Assembly: GCF_002356295.1 (NCBI RefSeq)
Contig: NZ_AP018042.1
Span: 3,380,361 to 3,444,360 of the forward strand
Reading direction: 5' to 3'
DNA length: 64,000 nucleotides
From: Labilibaculum antarcticum
Lineage (GTDB): Bacteria > Bacteroidota > Bacteroidia > Bacteroidales > Marinifilaceae
The notes under the pieces: model-generated
Told to the model about the DNA's origin: nothing
The model's input: the letters and a program-made list of their open reading frames with translations, nothing else
Database searches by the model: none
Position numbers and translations under genes: made by a program
Part shown: positions 8,420 through 17,267 of the stretch, in pieces
How the letters are laid out: every line of letters starts with the position of its first letter
Position numbering within the stretch: the stretch's first letter is position 1

Positions 8420-9853
8420 ATGAAAATGATTTACAAACCTCAGGAGTATCGGATTAAAGATGAAAGGATGAAACCTTTTATCGATGAATCGGAAATTTGG
8501 GAGATTTTGGAAGAAGCCCAGCCAACCAAGGAAAATGTTCGTAGGATTATTCAAAAATCATTGGATAAAAATCGATTGAGCTTGCAGGAAACTGCAGTTT
8601 TGTTAAAGGTTGAAGATGAAGAATTAATTGAAGAAATTAAAGCTGGGGCAAAAGAGCTTAAGGAAAAGATATATGGTGACCGTATTGTTATTTTTGCTCC
8701 TTTATATATTGGAAACAAGTGTGTAAATAATTGTACCTACTGTGGTTTCAGAGCCTCAAATACCAAGCAAAAGAGAACGACACTTGATCATGAACAAATC
8801 GAAGCTGAGGTTAAGGCATTGGAAGATAGTGGTCAAAAAAGGCTGATTCTCGTTTATGGCGAACATCCAATGTACGATGCTGATTTTATTGCTGATTCAG
8901 TAAAGACTGTTTATGGTGTAAAATCGGGTAATGGTGAAATCCGAAGAGTGAACATCAATGCTGCACCTTTGGATATTGAAGGATTCAAAAAGGTGAAAGA
9001 GTCAGCAATTGGAACCTATCAGATCTTTCAGGAATCTTATCATCGTGAAGCATATGCAAAATATCACTTAAGTGGTAAGAAAAAAGATTTCGAATGGCGC
9101 TTAACGGGGCTCGACAGAGCTCAGGAAGCATTGATTGATGATGTTGGTATAGGTGCATTGTTTGGTTTGTATGATTGGAAATATGAAGTCTTAGGATTAA
9201 TTCGACACGTGAATCATTTTGAGGCATGTTACAATGTTGGACCACACACCATTTCTTTCCCGAGAATTCAAGCCGCCTCAGATTCTAATATTGATCCGGA
9301 ATTTGAAGTTAGTGATAAAGATTTTATTAGACTGGTTGCGATTCTTAGACTCGCAGTTCCTTACACAGGAATGATTCTTACTGCCAGAGAAACAAAGGAG
9401 ATCAGAGAAGAAGTAATTAAACTTGGTGTTTCACAGATTGATGCTGGGACGAATATTCAATTAGGAGGTTATTCCGAAGATAACGGAAAGCAGCAAAAAT
9501 TGGAACAGGAACAATTTGAAATCGGTGATCCCCGTAGTTTAGGTGAAGTGATCGATGAGCTTCTTGATAAGAAGTATTTGCCTTCGTTCTGCACAGCCTG
9601 CTATAGAAAAGGAAGAACAGGAGAGCATTTCATGGAATTCTCAGTTCCTGGTTTTATTAAACGATTTTGTTCTCAAAATGCGATTCTAACTTTAGCTGAG
9701 TATTTAGAGGATTACGCCACACTAGAGATGAAAAAGAAAGGATATGATTTAATTGATGTGAAAATTAATGAATTGAAAGATTTTCAGAAAACGGAAGATT
9801 TGCTTAAACGCTTGGAGATGGTGAAACAGGGGGAGCGTGATCTTTATTATTAG
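8420..9853 (+). CDS. hydG: [FeFe] hydrogenase H-cluster radical SAM maturase HydG
   Basis: 477 residues. HydG cleaves tyrosine to supply the CO and CN ligands of the hydrogenase H-cluster. The radical SAM motif CVNNCTYC has its cysteines at 101, 105 and 108, in the usual place. The C-terminal auxiliary cluster ligands are present (FCTACYRKGRTG, then a Cys about 22 residues later in KRFCSQ), which separates HydG from the related tyrosine lyase ThiH. Length matches the family. A TM1266-like gene and hydE lie beside it, and the hydrogenase structural genes are 6 kb upstream. No hydF is seen in the window. Confidence 0.96.
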   Translation: MKMIYKPQEYRIKDERMKPFIDESEIWEILEEAQPTKENVRRIIQKSLDKNRLSLQETAVLLKVEDEELIEEIKAGAKELKEKIYGDRIVIFAPLYIGNKCVNNCTYCGFRASNTKQKRTTLDHEQIEAEVKALEDSGQKRLILVYGEHPMYDADFIADSVKTVYGVKSGNGEIRRVNINAAPLDIEGFKKVKESAIGTYQIFQESYHREAYAKYHLSGKKKDFEWRLTGLDRAQEALIDDVGIGALFGLYDWKYEVLGLIRHVNHFEACYNVGPHTISFPRIQAASDSNIDPEFEVSDKDFIRLVAILRLAVPYTGMILTARETKEIREEVIKLGVSQIDAGTNIQLGGYSEDNGKQQKLEQEQFEIGDPRSLGEVIDELLDKKYLPSFCTACYRKGRTGEHFMEFSVPGFIKRFCSQNAILTLAEYLEDYATLEMKKKGYDLIDVKINELKDFQKTEDLLKRLEMVKQGERDLYY

Positions 9854-9939
9854 ATGTGTGAAGTGAATTTAGATTTTTAGAGATAATATGTTTTTTGTAA
9901 CTTGTTACTAGTCCGTATGATCACTCTAAATTTAGTTTT

Positions 9940-10203
9940 ATGGAAACATCAGCAATTTGGATATTTGGTGTGTTAATTCATGACAAGGAGAAAGAAGATG
10001 GTTGTGTGCAGAAAATTCTTGTTCGATATGCAGATTCTATCAAAACTCGTTTAGACCTATTCAATGTCGAACATTGGGAGGGTCATCCTCATGGATTACT
10101 ATTAATTCAGGTGATAGGATCCGAAGAAGAAATGGATTTATTCGAAAAAGAAATCTATATGATCGAAGGGGTTGAAATTCAGCACATGATGTTTGAACCA
10201 TAA
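9940..10203 (+). CDS. TM1266-like putative [FeFe]-hydrogenase system regulator
   Basis: 87 residues with the alternating beta-alpha pattern of an ACT/NikR-C-like domain. Strand 1 is AIWIFGVLIHD, a helix starts QKILVRYADSI, then RLDLFNVE, strand LLLIQVIGS, a helix, and a final EGVEIQHMMFEP. This matches small proteins annotated as iron-only hydrogenase system regulators (TM1266 family), which have no DNA-binding domain of their own. Its position between hydG and hydE supports the link. The role is not experimentally established in the family to my knowledge. Confidence 0.75.
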   Translation: METSAIWIFGVLIHDKEKEDGCVQKILVRYADSIKTRLDLFNVEHWEGHPHGLLLIQVIGSEEEMDLFEKEIYMIEGVEIQHMMFEP

Positions 10204-10212
10204 CGAATACAG

Positions 10213-10242
10213 AAAAGTCCGATAATATCGGACTTTTTTTTT
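10213..10242 (+). terminator. Terminator after the TM1266-like gene
   Basis: A stem of AAAAGTCCGATA with TATCGGACTTTT and a run of T, 10 bp after the stop. Confidence 0.9.
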
Positions 10243-10245
10243 CGC

Positions 10246-10350
10246 TTATTTAAGATCAATGTAAAAGTGTGCCCCTTTTCCCGGTTCACTTTCCCACCAC
10301 ACTTTTTCTTGCATGGCCTTAATGTATTTTTTTACAATATTTTTGAGGAA
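10246..10350 (-). pseudogene. Relic of a histidine kinase C-terminus
   Basis: On the minus strand, ending at a TAA at 10246-10248, a 34-residue open stretch reads FLKNIVKKYIKAMQ, then EKVWWESEPGKGAHFYIDLK. This is the end of a HATPase_c domain: the (L)xIVKKYxxAMxGxxWxESEPGKGxxFxxxL pattern of sensor kinases. It is closed off upstream by a stop codon, and nothing kinase-like continues into hydE. It appears to be what is left of a deleted sensor kinase between the hydrogenase regulator gene and hydE. Confidence 0.7.
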
Positions 10351-10402
10351 TTAAAGCTGTAAAATCAACAGTTGAATTATTCTGTATTGGCATTTTTCAA
10401 GC

Positions 10403-10426
10403 AAAAAAAAGCGACTATGGTCGCTT
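10403..10426 (-). terminator. Terminator of hydE
   Basis: On the minus strand, AAGCGAC-cata-GTCGCTT followed by eight T. The hydE stop codon (10415-10417) lies inside the hairpin. Confidence 0.8.
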
Positions 10427-11515
10427 CTGTTTAATTTGTCTGTTTTTATAATGCTTCGAATCGCCCCATTCTCCGTAGCCAATTACACCATCTGCCATAT
10501 TAATTCTGGCTTCCATACAGTTTGTACAATCATCAGCGCCTTCATCAATGCATGGCTTGTTTTGGTAGAGTAAATAATTTGCTCTTTCGGAGGTTGGCGT
10601 AATATTGGGCATAATAATATTGGCACCAATTCGTAAGGCTTTTTCTCGTCCTAATGGGTCTATTGCTTGAAGGGCAGTGGCAGAGGCGATATTAATGTCC
10701 TTCATCATGATTCTAAGTACAGCAATCATTTTTAAAGTAAGGCGGAATCGATCCTTCAAACTCATTAATTGATCTTTGTACTGATACATTGGAGTTTGAT
10801 CGTGTTCGATAAACGGTCCCATTCCAACCATGTCGATATCAAAATTTTGCATGAAAATCAGATCATTGGCCAAATCATCATAGGTCTGAAAAGGAATTCC
10901 AATCATCACTCCTGTTCCGGTCTGATATCCGATCTCCTGAAGGCTCTTCAGGCATTCTAATCTTGTTTCGTGTGAGTGTTCTTCATTGTTGGGATGAATT
11001 TTGTTGTAGAGCTCTTTGTTACTCGATTCAATGCGCAATAAATATCGGTGAGCACCAGCATCAAACCACTTTTGGTAGGTTTCTTTTGTTTGTTCTCCTA
11101 TCGAAATGGTAATCCCCAATTCGTTATTACTTATTTTCTTGATCTCTTTTAATAAGTTCTCAATACGATCAATAAATTTTTGGTCCGATCTTTCACCCGA
11201 TTGTAATACTAAAGAACCATACTTGTTTTCATGCGCAAATTTTGCCGCTTTCAGTATTTCTTCATCAGCAATATCGTATCTGTTCACAGCGCTGTTGCTG
11301 GCACGAATTCCACAGTAAAGACAATCTTTTTTGCAGATGTTTGAGAATTCAACCAATCCACGAAAGTGTACATTTTTTCCAACGTGCATTAGTTTTACTT
11401 CAGATGATTTCACAAATAATGCTTTTTCATCTTCATCTTTCGATTGTAATAATCGAACAATATCGTCTTTGGTGAATTGATCTTGTTGTAGGATCTGCTC
11501 AATAGTTTTCGTCAT
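10415..11515 (-). CDS. hydE: [FeFe] hydrogenase H-cluster radical SAM maturase HydE
   Basis: 366 residues. HydE acts in building the dithiolate bridge part of the H-cluster. The radical SAM motif CKKDCLYC has cysteines at 61, 65 and 68. A second, C-terminal cluster motif of the C-x7-C-x2-C type (CIDEGADDCTNC) is present; this site is found in some HydE proteins and is not essential. SIGEQTKETY and GMGPFIEHDQTP are typical HydE segments. It faces hydG with the small regulator gene between. A TAnnTTTG-type -7 element lies on the minus strand at 11544-11551, but no convincing -33 was found. Confidence 0.95.
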   Translation of the reverse strand: MTKTIEQILQQDQFTKDDIVRLLQSKDEDEKALFVKSSEVKLMHVGKNVHFRGLVEFSNICKKDCLYCGIRASNSAVNRYDIADEEILKAAKFAHENKYGSLVLQSGERSDQKFIDRIENLLKEIKKISNNELGITISIGEQTKETYQKWFDAGAHRYLLRIESSNKELYNKIHPNNEEHSHETRLECLKSLQEIGYQTGTGVMIGIPFQTYDDLANDLIFMQNFDIDMVGMGPFIEHDQTPMYQYKDQLMSLKDRFRLTLKMIAVLRIMMKDINIASATALQAIDPLGREKALRIGANIIMPNITPTSERANYLLYQNKPCIDEGADDCTNCMEARINMADGVIGYGEWGDSKHYKNRQIKQKRP

Positions 11516-11787
11516 CTGGAATTAGTTGCTTTTAATTCGACAGCAAAATTACAGATAAAATTTTAGCTTTTTATACTCTATATTTCAAAATGGATATTTG
11601 CATGGTAAACTCTTAATTTATTTGTTTTGTAGTGCATTGATAAAAAAATGCTTATAGCAAAAATGTGGAATGTCGATATTTTACGTTAACGTTTGTTTTT
11701 ACTTACAGTTTGTTGGTTAAATCGCTATTTTGAGAATAGATTATTATTATATTTGTCGCAAAATAGCAAAACACTAAACAACAAAAA

Positions 11788-13845
11788 ATGATAAACGAAC
11801 AGTTACTTAATCCTAAAAGTATTGTAGTTATTGGAGGTTCCGATGATGTGCAAAAGCCAGGAGGAAAGGTGCTAAAAAACCTGATTGATGGTAATTTTAA
11901 AGGTAATCTTTATGTTGCCAATCCTAAAATGGAGGAAGTTCAAGGTGTACCATCATATAAAGATCTTAAAAAATTGCCACAAACAGATTTGGCAATTATA
12001 GCAATTGCAGCGAAGTTTTGTGCATCTACTATTAAACTTCTTGCAGAAGAAAAAAACACCCGCGCTTTTATTATTCTTTCTGCTGGTTTTAGTGAAGAAA
12101 ACGAGGAGGGTGAGAAACTTGAAAAAGAGATTGTAGAAATCGTTAATTCGGTAGGTGGTTCGTTAATTGGACCAAACTGTGTTGGCGTATTAAATTCTAA
12201 TTATAATGGTGTTTTTACCACACCTATTCCAAGTCTGGATCCGAAAGGATGTGACTTTATTTCAGGATCAGGAGCAACGGCAGTTTTCATTATGGAGTCT
12301 GGAGTTCCTAAAGGCTTGTCTTTTTCAAGCGTATATTCAGTTGGAAACTCCGCTCAAATGGGTGTTGAAGAGATTCTTAAATATATGGACGAGAGTTTTG
12401 ATCCTGAAACAAGTAGTAAGGTTAAGTTATTATATATTGAGAACATCGATAAGCCTGAAATGCTTTTAAAGCATGCTTCTTCCTTAATCCGTAAAGGCTG
12501 TAAGATTGTAGCAATAAAATCGGGAAGTTCTGAAGCAGGAAGTCGTGCAGCATCTTCGCATACCGGTGCTTTGGCTAGTCCGGATGTAGCGGTTGATGCT
12601 TTATTAAAAAAAGCGGGTATTGTTCGTTGTAAGGGAAGAGATGAGTTGGTTACGGTTGCCTCAATATTTATGCATCCTGAGCTAAAAGGGAAAAATATTG
12701 CTGTGATAACACATGCAGGAGGACCGGCAGTGATGTTAACAGATTCGCTTTCGAACAATGGATTGGATGTTCCTCATATCGAAGGACCAAAAGCAGATGC
12801 TTTACTTGAGAAATTATATGGTGGATCATCGGTGGCTAATCCTATCGATTTTCTGGCAACAGGAACAGCACAACAATTAGGCGATATTATTGATGCTTGT
12901 GAAAATGATTTTGATAATGTTGATGCAATGGCTGTAATCTTTGGTAGTCCTGGATTATTTCCTGTTTACGATGTTTACGATCTTCTGCACGAGAAAATGA
13001 AGCAGTGTAAAAAACCTATCTATCCAATTCTACCTTCGATAGTTAATGTTAAAGATGAAATTGAGCATTTTCTTGCAAAGGGAAGAATTAATTTCCCTGA
13101 TGAAGTAGTATTTGGTGACGCATTGACTAAGGTTTATAATACATCAAAACCTCAAGCTGAAAAAATTGAAATGCCTGAAGTTGATAAAGAGGCAATTCGT
13201 AAAATTATTGATGGGGCTGAAAATGGTTATTTGAGTCCTGAGCAGTTGCATGCTTTGATGGATGCTGCCGGAATTGACAGAGCCAAAGAAGGTGTTGCCG
13301 ATACTGAAGATGAAATTGCAGCTTTGGCAAAAGAAATTGGTTTTCCTTTAGTGATGAAAGTTGTTGGACCAGTTCATAAATCGGATGTTGGCGGAGTAAC
13401 TTTGAATGTGAAAGACGAAGAAACTGTTCGTTCCGAATTCAGACGAATGATGCAGATTAAAGATACTTATGCCGTTATGTTGGCACAGATGCTAAAGGGC
13501 ACAGAAGTATTTATTGGTGCGAAACGCGAAGATAAGTTTGGGCATATGGTGTTGTGCGGTTTAGGAGGTATCTTTATTGAAGTTTTAAAAGATGTGAAAG
13601 CTTCATTGGCGCCAATTGCTAAACAAGAAGCTCATGAAATGATCCAGGGATTAAAATCGTATGGAATCATTAAAGGAGTAAGAGGACAGGAAGCTGTTAA
13701 TGAAGATAAATTTGCCGATGCAATTACAAGAGTGGCTGCTTTAATGAAAGTTGCTCCTGAAATTTTCGAAATGGATTTAAACCCCCTTTTAGGAAATAAA
13801 GATGCCGTAGTTGCTGTTGATGCCCGTATTCGAATTGAAAAATAA
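11788..13845 (+). CDS. Acetate/acyl-CoA ligase, ADP-forming (fused alpha-beta)
   Basis: 685-residue NDP-forming acyl-CoA synthetase. The N-terminal half (about 1-460) has a CoA-binding Rossmann domain (SIVVIGGSDD) and the phosphohistidine loop ASSHTGAL with H258, the residue that carries phosphate in archaeal ACD enzymes. The C-terminal part (about 465-685) is the ATP-grasp beta domain (FPLVMKVVGPVHKSDVGGV, and the EMDLNPLL end). In anaerobes it converts acyl-CoA, ADP and phosphate to acid, CoA and ATP. Downstream lie a flavodoxin, an aminotransferase and a 2-oxoacid:ferredoxin oxidoreductase, so a role in ATP formation from amino acids is likely. Substrate (acetyl versus branched-chain or aryl-acyl-CoA) cannot be read from sequence. 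Confidence 0.92.
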   Translation: MINEQLLNPKSIVVIGGSDDVQKPGGKVLKNLIDGNFKGNLYVANPKMEEVQGVPSYKDLKKLPQTDLAIIAIAAKFCASTIKLLAEEKNTRAFIILSAGFSEENEEGEKLEKEIVEIVNSVGGSLIGPNCVGVLNSNYNGVFTTPIPSLDPKGCDFISGSGATAVFIMESGVPKGLSFSSVYSVGNSAQMGVEEILKYMDESFDPETSSKVKLLYIENIDKPEMLLKHASSLIRKGCKIVAIKSGSSEAGSRAASSHTGALASPDVAVDALLKKAGIVRCKGRDELVTVASIFMHPELKGKNIAVITHAGGPAVMLTDSLSNNGLDVPHIEGPKADALLEKLYGGSSVANPIDFLATGTAQQLGDIIDACENDFDNVDAMAVIFGSPGLFPVYDVYDLLHEKMKQCKKPIYPILPSIVNVKDEIEHFLAKGRINFPDEVVFGDALTKVYNTSKPQAEKIEMPEVDKEAIRKIIDGAENGYLSPEQLHALMDAAGIDRAKEGVADTEDEIAALAKEIGFPLVMKVVGPVHKSDVGGVTLNVKDEETVRSEFRRMMQIKDTYAVMLAQMLKGTEVFIGAKREDKFGHMVLCGLGGIFIEVLKDVKASLAPIAKQEAHEMIQGLKSYGIIKGVRGQEAVNEDKFADAITRVAALMKVAPEIFEMDLNPLLGNKDAVVAVDARIRIEK

Positions 13846-13882
13846 TCCTGAATTTATTCGGAATTAATACTTATAATTTGTG

Positions 13883-14032
13883 ATGAGAAAGTTGAAAAAT
13901 CTTAGTTTAAATGAGAAGTTGATGATCAGTTTTGTAGTAATACTGTTATTAGGAATTGCTGTGAAATGGAAAGGGGTTAAGGAAGGTTTTTTCAATGGCT
14001 GGAATAAATATACAGAACAAACAGATAAATAA
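13883..14032 (+). CDS. Small single-pass membrane protein (49 aa)
   Basis: A 49-residue ORF with a basic N-terminus (MRKLKNLSLNEKLM), one hydrophobic helix (ISFVVILLLGIAV) and a polar tail with KWKGVKEGFFNGW. It lies 37 bp after the ACD gene and 54 bp before the next membrane protein gene, in the same direction. I do not recognise the family. The basic-TM-polar layout and codon use like its neighbours suggest a real gene. The short hairpin just after it may end or slow transcription. Confidence 0.55.
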   Translation: MRKLKNLSLNEKLMISFVVILLLGIAVKWKGVKEGFFNGWNKYTEQTDK

Positions 14033-14040
14033 TAATACCG

Positions 14041-14065
14041 ATAGCATGGGAACTTCTCATGCTAT
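14041..14065 (+). other. Stem-loop after the 49-aa membrane protein gene
   Basis: ATAGCATGGGA pairs with TCTCATGCTAT (one G-T pair) around a 3-nt loop. No T-run follows, so it may be an RNA-processing or attenuation element rather than a strong terminator. Confidence 0.45.
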
Positions 14066-14086
14066 TAGTTTATACTAAAACGATAC

Positions 14087-14779
14087 ATGAAAAGACAGGA
14101 TGTGATTTTTGCCTTTGGCTTCATTCTTTTGTTTTTGCCATTTTTCATTTCTCAAAGCATTTTTGATTTCTATATCGACTTTAACAAGGCGCATGGAATG
14201 ATTACCAGTTTCGTGAAATTTGCAATTTTGGCAACTTTAGGAGAGGTAATAGGACTTAGATTAAAAACAGGAAACTATTACCAGAAAAGTTTTGGACTTA
14301 TACCCAGAGCTGTTGTATGGGGTTTTTTAGGATTAACCATTAAGTTATCATTTGTAATTTTTGCAACAGGAACACCAATATTCTTATCATACCTTGGTAT
14401 TGAAGGTGCTGTTGATGTTATGAAAGGTCCATTTTCTGCAAGTAAATTATTAGTTGCTTTCTCGATAAGTGCATGTCTTAATTTAATTTATGCACCGGTT
14501 ATGATGACTCTGCATAAAATTACCGACACTCACATTATTGATAATGGTGGGACATTGTTAGGATTTATGAGACCCATTCAGATTTCGAAAATTTTCATTA
14601 ACCTCAATTGGGACGTGCAGTGGAATTTTGTTTTTAAAAAGACGATTCCTTTTTTCTGGATTCCTGCGCATACAATAACCTTTTTATTGCCTCCTGATTT
14701 TCAGGTTTTATTTGCTGCAATATTAGGTGTTGTTTTAGGGGTGTTACTTGCCATTGCAAGTTTGAAAAGTTCCAAATAA
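14087..14779 (+). CDS. Polytopic membrane protein of unknown function
   Basis: 230 residues with about five hydrophobic segments: near 8-28 (FAFGFILLFLPFFISQSIF), 42-56, 74-98 (AVVWGFLGLTIKLSFVIFATG), 122-142 and a C-terminal one (VLFAAILGVVLGVLLAIASL). A charged loop between segments contains HKITDTHIIDNGG. I do not recognise the family. The W-N-F...P-F-F-W-I-P segment near residue 185 faintly recalls Mpv17-like proteins, but that is weak. It is transcribed with the ACD and 49-residue genes upstream and the flavodoxin downstream. Confidence 0.7.
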   Translation: MKRQDVIFAFGFILLFLPFFISQSIFDFYIDFNKAHGMITSFVKFAILATLGEVIGLRLKTGNYYQKSFGLIPRAVVWGFLGLTIKLSFVIFATGTPIFLSYLGIEGAVDVMKGPFSASKLLVAFSISACLNLIYAPVMMTLHKITDTHIIDNGGTLLGFMRPIQISKIFINLNWDVQWNFVFKKTIPFFWIPAHTITFLLPPDFQVLFAAILGVVLGVLLAIASLKSSK

Positions 14780-14841
14780 TTTTAACTTTGTAAGAACGTT
14801 AAACAAACGAACAAAATTGATAACACTTAACACTTTATCCT

Positions 14842-15363
14842 ATGAGTAAAATTGGATTGTTTTATGGCCCTGAAGGTGGAAATGTTGAACGAGTAGCTGA
14901 GCTAATTGCTGAAAAAATAGATGCTGATCGAATAGTTATCCACAAACTTAAGGATTGTGAAGCTAAAGATGTAGCTGGATATTCGAATATTATTATGGGG
15001 ATTTCAACTCTTGGTAAACACAATTGGTCTTCGGATAACTCCGGAAATGATTGGGATGTTTTCTTGCCAAAACTAAATGGATTAAATTTAAAAGGGAAAA
15101 AAGTAGCTCTTTTTGGTTTAGGTGATCATATTGCTTACGCAGATTTTTTCGTTGATGCATTGGGTGATTTGGCTGACAGTATCCAATTAACTGGTGCTGA
15201 GATTATCGGACAGGTAAGTGATGAAGGATATGAATATGGCGATTCAAGGGCCTTTAGAGATGGTCAGTTTGTTGGTTTGCCTTTGGATGAGGACTTTGAA
15301 GATGATTTAACCCTTGAAAGAGTTGATAATTGGTTGAAACTGATTCTCCCTGAATTTGAATAA
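14842..15363 (+). CDS. Flavodoxin with atypical FMN phosphate loop
   Basis: 173 residues, long-chain flavodoxin size. FMN electron carrier able to replace ferredoxin. Visible elements: beta-1 and the phosphate loop LFYGPEGGNVERVA, the 50s loop STLGKHNWSSD with the flavin-stacking Trp, and the 90s loop GLGDHIAYADFFVDALG, close to the usual GLGDQxGYxxxFxDALG. The phosphate loop lacks the usual serine/threonine-rich T/S-x-T-G-N-T pattern. All other landmarks are intact, so FMN binding is still expected. A terminator follows, so it may be the last gene of the ACD unit. It could couple to the hydrogenase or the 2-oxoacid oxidoreductase. Confidence 0.85.
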   Translation: MSKIGLFYGPEGGNVERVAELIAEKIDADRIVIHKLKDCEAKDVAGYSNIIMGISTLGKHNWSSDNSGNDWDVFLPKLNGLNLKGKKVALFGLGDHIAYADFFVDALGDLADSIQLTGAEIIGQVSDEGYEYGDSRAFRDGQFVGLPLDEDFEDDLTLERVDNWLKLILPEFE

Positions 15364-15383
15364 TCAGAGGGAATTTATATACT

Positions 15384-15418
15384 AAGGCTGACGGTTTCCC
15401 GATCAGTCTTTTTTTTTG
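15384..15418 (+). terminator. Terminator of the flavodoxin gene
   Basis: AAGGCTGA and TCAGTCTT pair (one G-T) around an 11-nt loop and are followed by T8-T9. It begins about 20 bp after the stop. Confidence 0.85.
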
Positions 15419-15569
15419 CTGTTTTGTGATGATTTGATATTGCGCTAACGATTACTTTGTTTGTATTGCAATTATATAAGGCTGATAAGTTTTAAATTGT
15501 AATGAATTTTAGTAAAATTGTAGAGACCTAAGAGAATGCCTAATTTTTAATGAATTACATAATCTAAAA

Positions 15570-16889
15570 ATGATGAAAACCCCAATAAATTCTATAATTG
15601 TAGATCAAAAACTGGCTTTGTGCGAGATTCATAAGATGGAGGATGCTACTATTCGAGACGTGGTTCGTGTTGTTAGCATGATCGAAGAAGAAAGTGGTGA
15701 GAAATATATTCGTATGGAAATGGGCGTTCCTGGTCTAAAACCGGCAAGAGTTGGAATCGAAGCCGAAAAACAAGCTTTGGAAGATGGTGTTGCCTCTGCA
15801 TATCCTATGTTGGAAGGAGTAAAATCGTTAAAAGAGGAGGCGTCTAAATTTGTAAAGAACTTTATGAATGTAGACATCTTACCAGAAGGTATTGTTCCTA
15901 CCGTAGGTTCGATGCAAGGAGGTTATGCTGCATTTATGGCTATCGGAAATTGTGATGCAAAAAAAGATACTATATTATTCATTGATCCAGGATTTCCAGT
16001 TCAGAAGACTCAGCTTGAGGTGATGAATCAGAAATATGAATCTTTCGATGTATTCAATTATCGTGGTGATAAATTGGAGGCTAAATTGGAAGCGTTTTTG
16101 GCAAAGGGTAATATCGCGGGCATTATTTATTCTAACCCTAACAATCCTGCATGGATTTGTTTTAATGAGGATGAATTAAGAATAATAGGCGGGTTGGCAA
16201 ATAAATACAACACAATTGTTATGGAAGATTTAGCCTACTTTGCCATGGATTTCCGAACTGACCTGAGTAAACCGGGTGTTGCACCTTATCAGCCAAGTGT
16301 TGCTAATTATACCGATAATTATGTGTTGATGATTTCAAGTTCGAAGGCGTTTAGTTATGCTGGTCAACGAATAGGTTTACTTTGTATTTCAGATAAACTA
16401 TTTCACAAGCGCTTCGAAAACTTAAAACCGCGTTTTGGTGCCGAGGAATTTGGTTATACTCTAATTTATAGAATTATTTACACCTTATCATCAGGGACTT
16501 CCCATTCTGCTCAATATGCTTTAGGTGCGATGTTGAAAGCGGCTAATGAAGGCGAATTTAATTTTGTTGAAGAGGTTAAAGAGTATGGAGAACGAGCGAA
16601 AATCATGAAGAAGCTATTTTTAGAAAATGGTTTTGAATTGGTGTATGAGGGTGATATTGATCTGCCTTTAGCTGATGGATTTTATTTTACAGTTACTTAT
16701 CCTGGTTTAACCGGGCCAGATTTAAATAAAAAGTTATTGTATTACGGTATTTCTGCAATTTGCCTGAATGAAACAGGTAGCTTAAAGGAAGGATTAAGAG
16801 CTTGTGTTTCTCAGGTTTCACGTAATCAATTTGATACATTGGAAGCTCGATTGAGGGAGTTTCATAAGAATCATCAGGTTTTGGCATAA
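15570..16889 (+). CDS. PLP-dependent aminotransferase, class I/II
   Basis: 439 residues of fold-type I aminotransferase. The PLP Lys is K259 in ISSSKAFSYAGQRIGL, with the phosphate-binding Arg at 267. The YSNPNNPAW motif (N192), the Asp that contacts the PLP ring (D220, MEDLAYF) and the nearby Tyr are present. A C-terminal substrate Arg is likely in LRACVSQVSR. It is a little longer than standard AspC. Two ATG codons are adjacent (15570, 15573). Substrate cannot be assigned. It is followed by its own terminator and then by the 2-oxoacid:ferredoxin oxidoreductase operon, so feeding 2-oxoacids to that enzyme is plausible. Confidence 0.88.
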   Translation: MMKTPINSIIVDQKLALCEIHKMEDATIRDVVRVVSMIEEESGEKYIRMEMGVPGLKPARVGIEAEKQALEDGVASAYPMLEGVKSLKEEASKFVKNFMNVDILPEGIVPTVGSMQGGYAAFMAIGNCDAKKDTILFIDPGFPVQKTQLEVMNQKYESFDVFNYRGDKLEAKLEAFLAKGNIAGIIYSNPNNPAWICFNEDELRIIGGLANKYNTIVMEDLAYFAMDFRTDLSKPGVAPYQPSVANYTDNYVLMISSSKAFSYAGQRIGLLCISDKLFHKRFENLKPRFGAEEFGYTLIYRIIYTLSSGTSHSAQYALGAMLKAANEGEFNFVEEVKEYGERAKIMKKLFLENGFELVYEGDIDLPLADGFYFTVTYPGLTGPDLNKKLLYYGISAICLNETGSLKEGLRACVSQVSRNQFDTLEARLREFHKNHQVLA

Positions 16890-16987
16890 CAACTTATAAT
16901 CAGTAAAGATTGTAGCGTAAAAGATATTGATTTGATTGATAGTTTCTTGCATGAATCTTAAGACTATATTTCAAATAATCGTAATTA

Positions 16988-17027
16988 AAGTTTCATGAAT
17001 TGATATTCATGAAACTTTTTTTTTTCT
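16988..17027 (+). terminator. Terminator of the aminotransferase gene
   Basis: AAAGTTTCATGAAT pairs with ATTCATGAAACTTT around a short loop and is followed by a run of T. The remaining bases from 17030 to 17267 hold no other feature I can support. Confidence 0.9.
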
Positions 17028-17267
17028 GTATATTTATGATTGAATGCTTGATTTGTGAAGAGGATAATATTGATTGCCTTAGGTTTCAATTCGAAAGCTA
17101 GGAGCAAGAAAAACAAATGAATTGCAACTTATAATTCGAGTAATTTATTTAGACTGATTGTAAATTCTGCGAAAACGTGATGAATCGAAAGCAAAATGCC
17201 GAAAAAAGCTTTTGATTTGTTACCTTTATCAGATAAAATAAATATAATTCTTAATTCTATATACGCT

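Noticed and set aside
10769-11475. Plus-strand ORFs opposite hydE
   Set aside because: They are shadows of hydE, with no start context or domain pattern.
17196-17267. Longer N-terminus for korD
   Set aside because: The 24 extra residues do not resemble the family, while the ATG at 17268 starts exactly where family members do.
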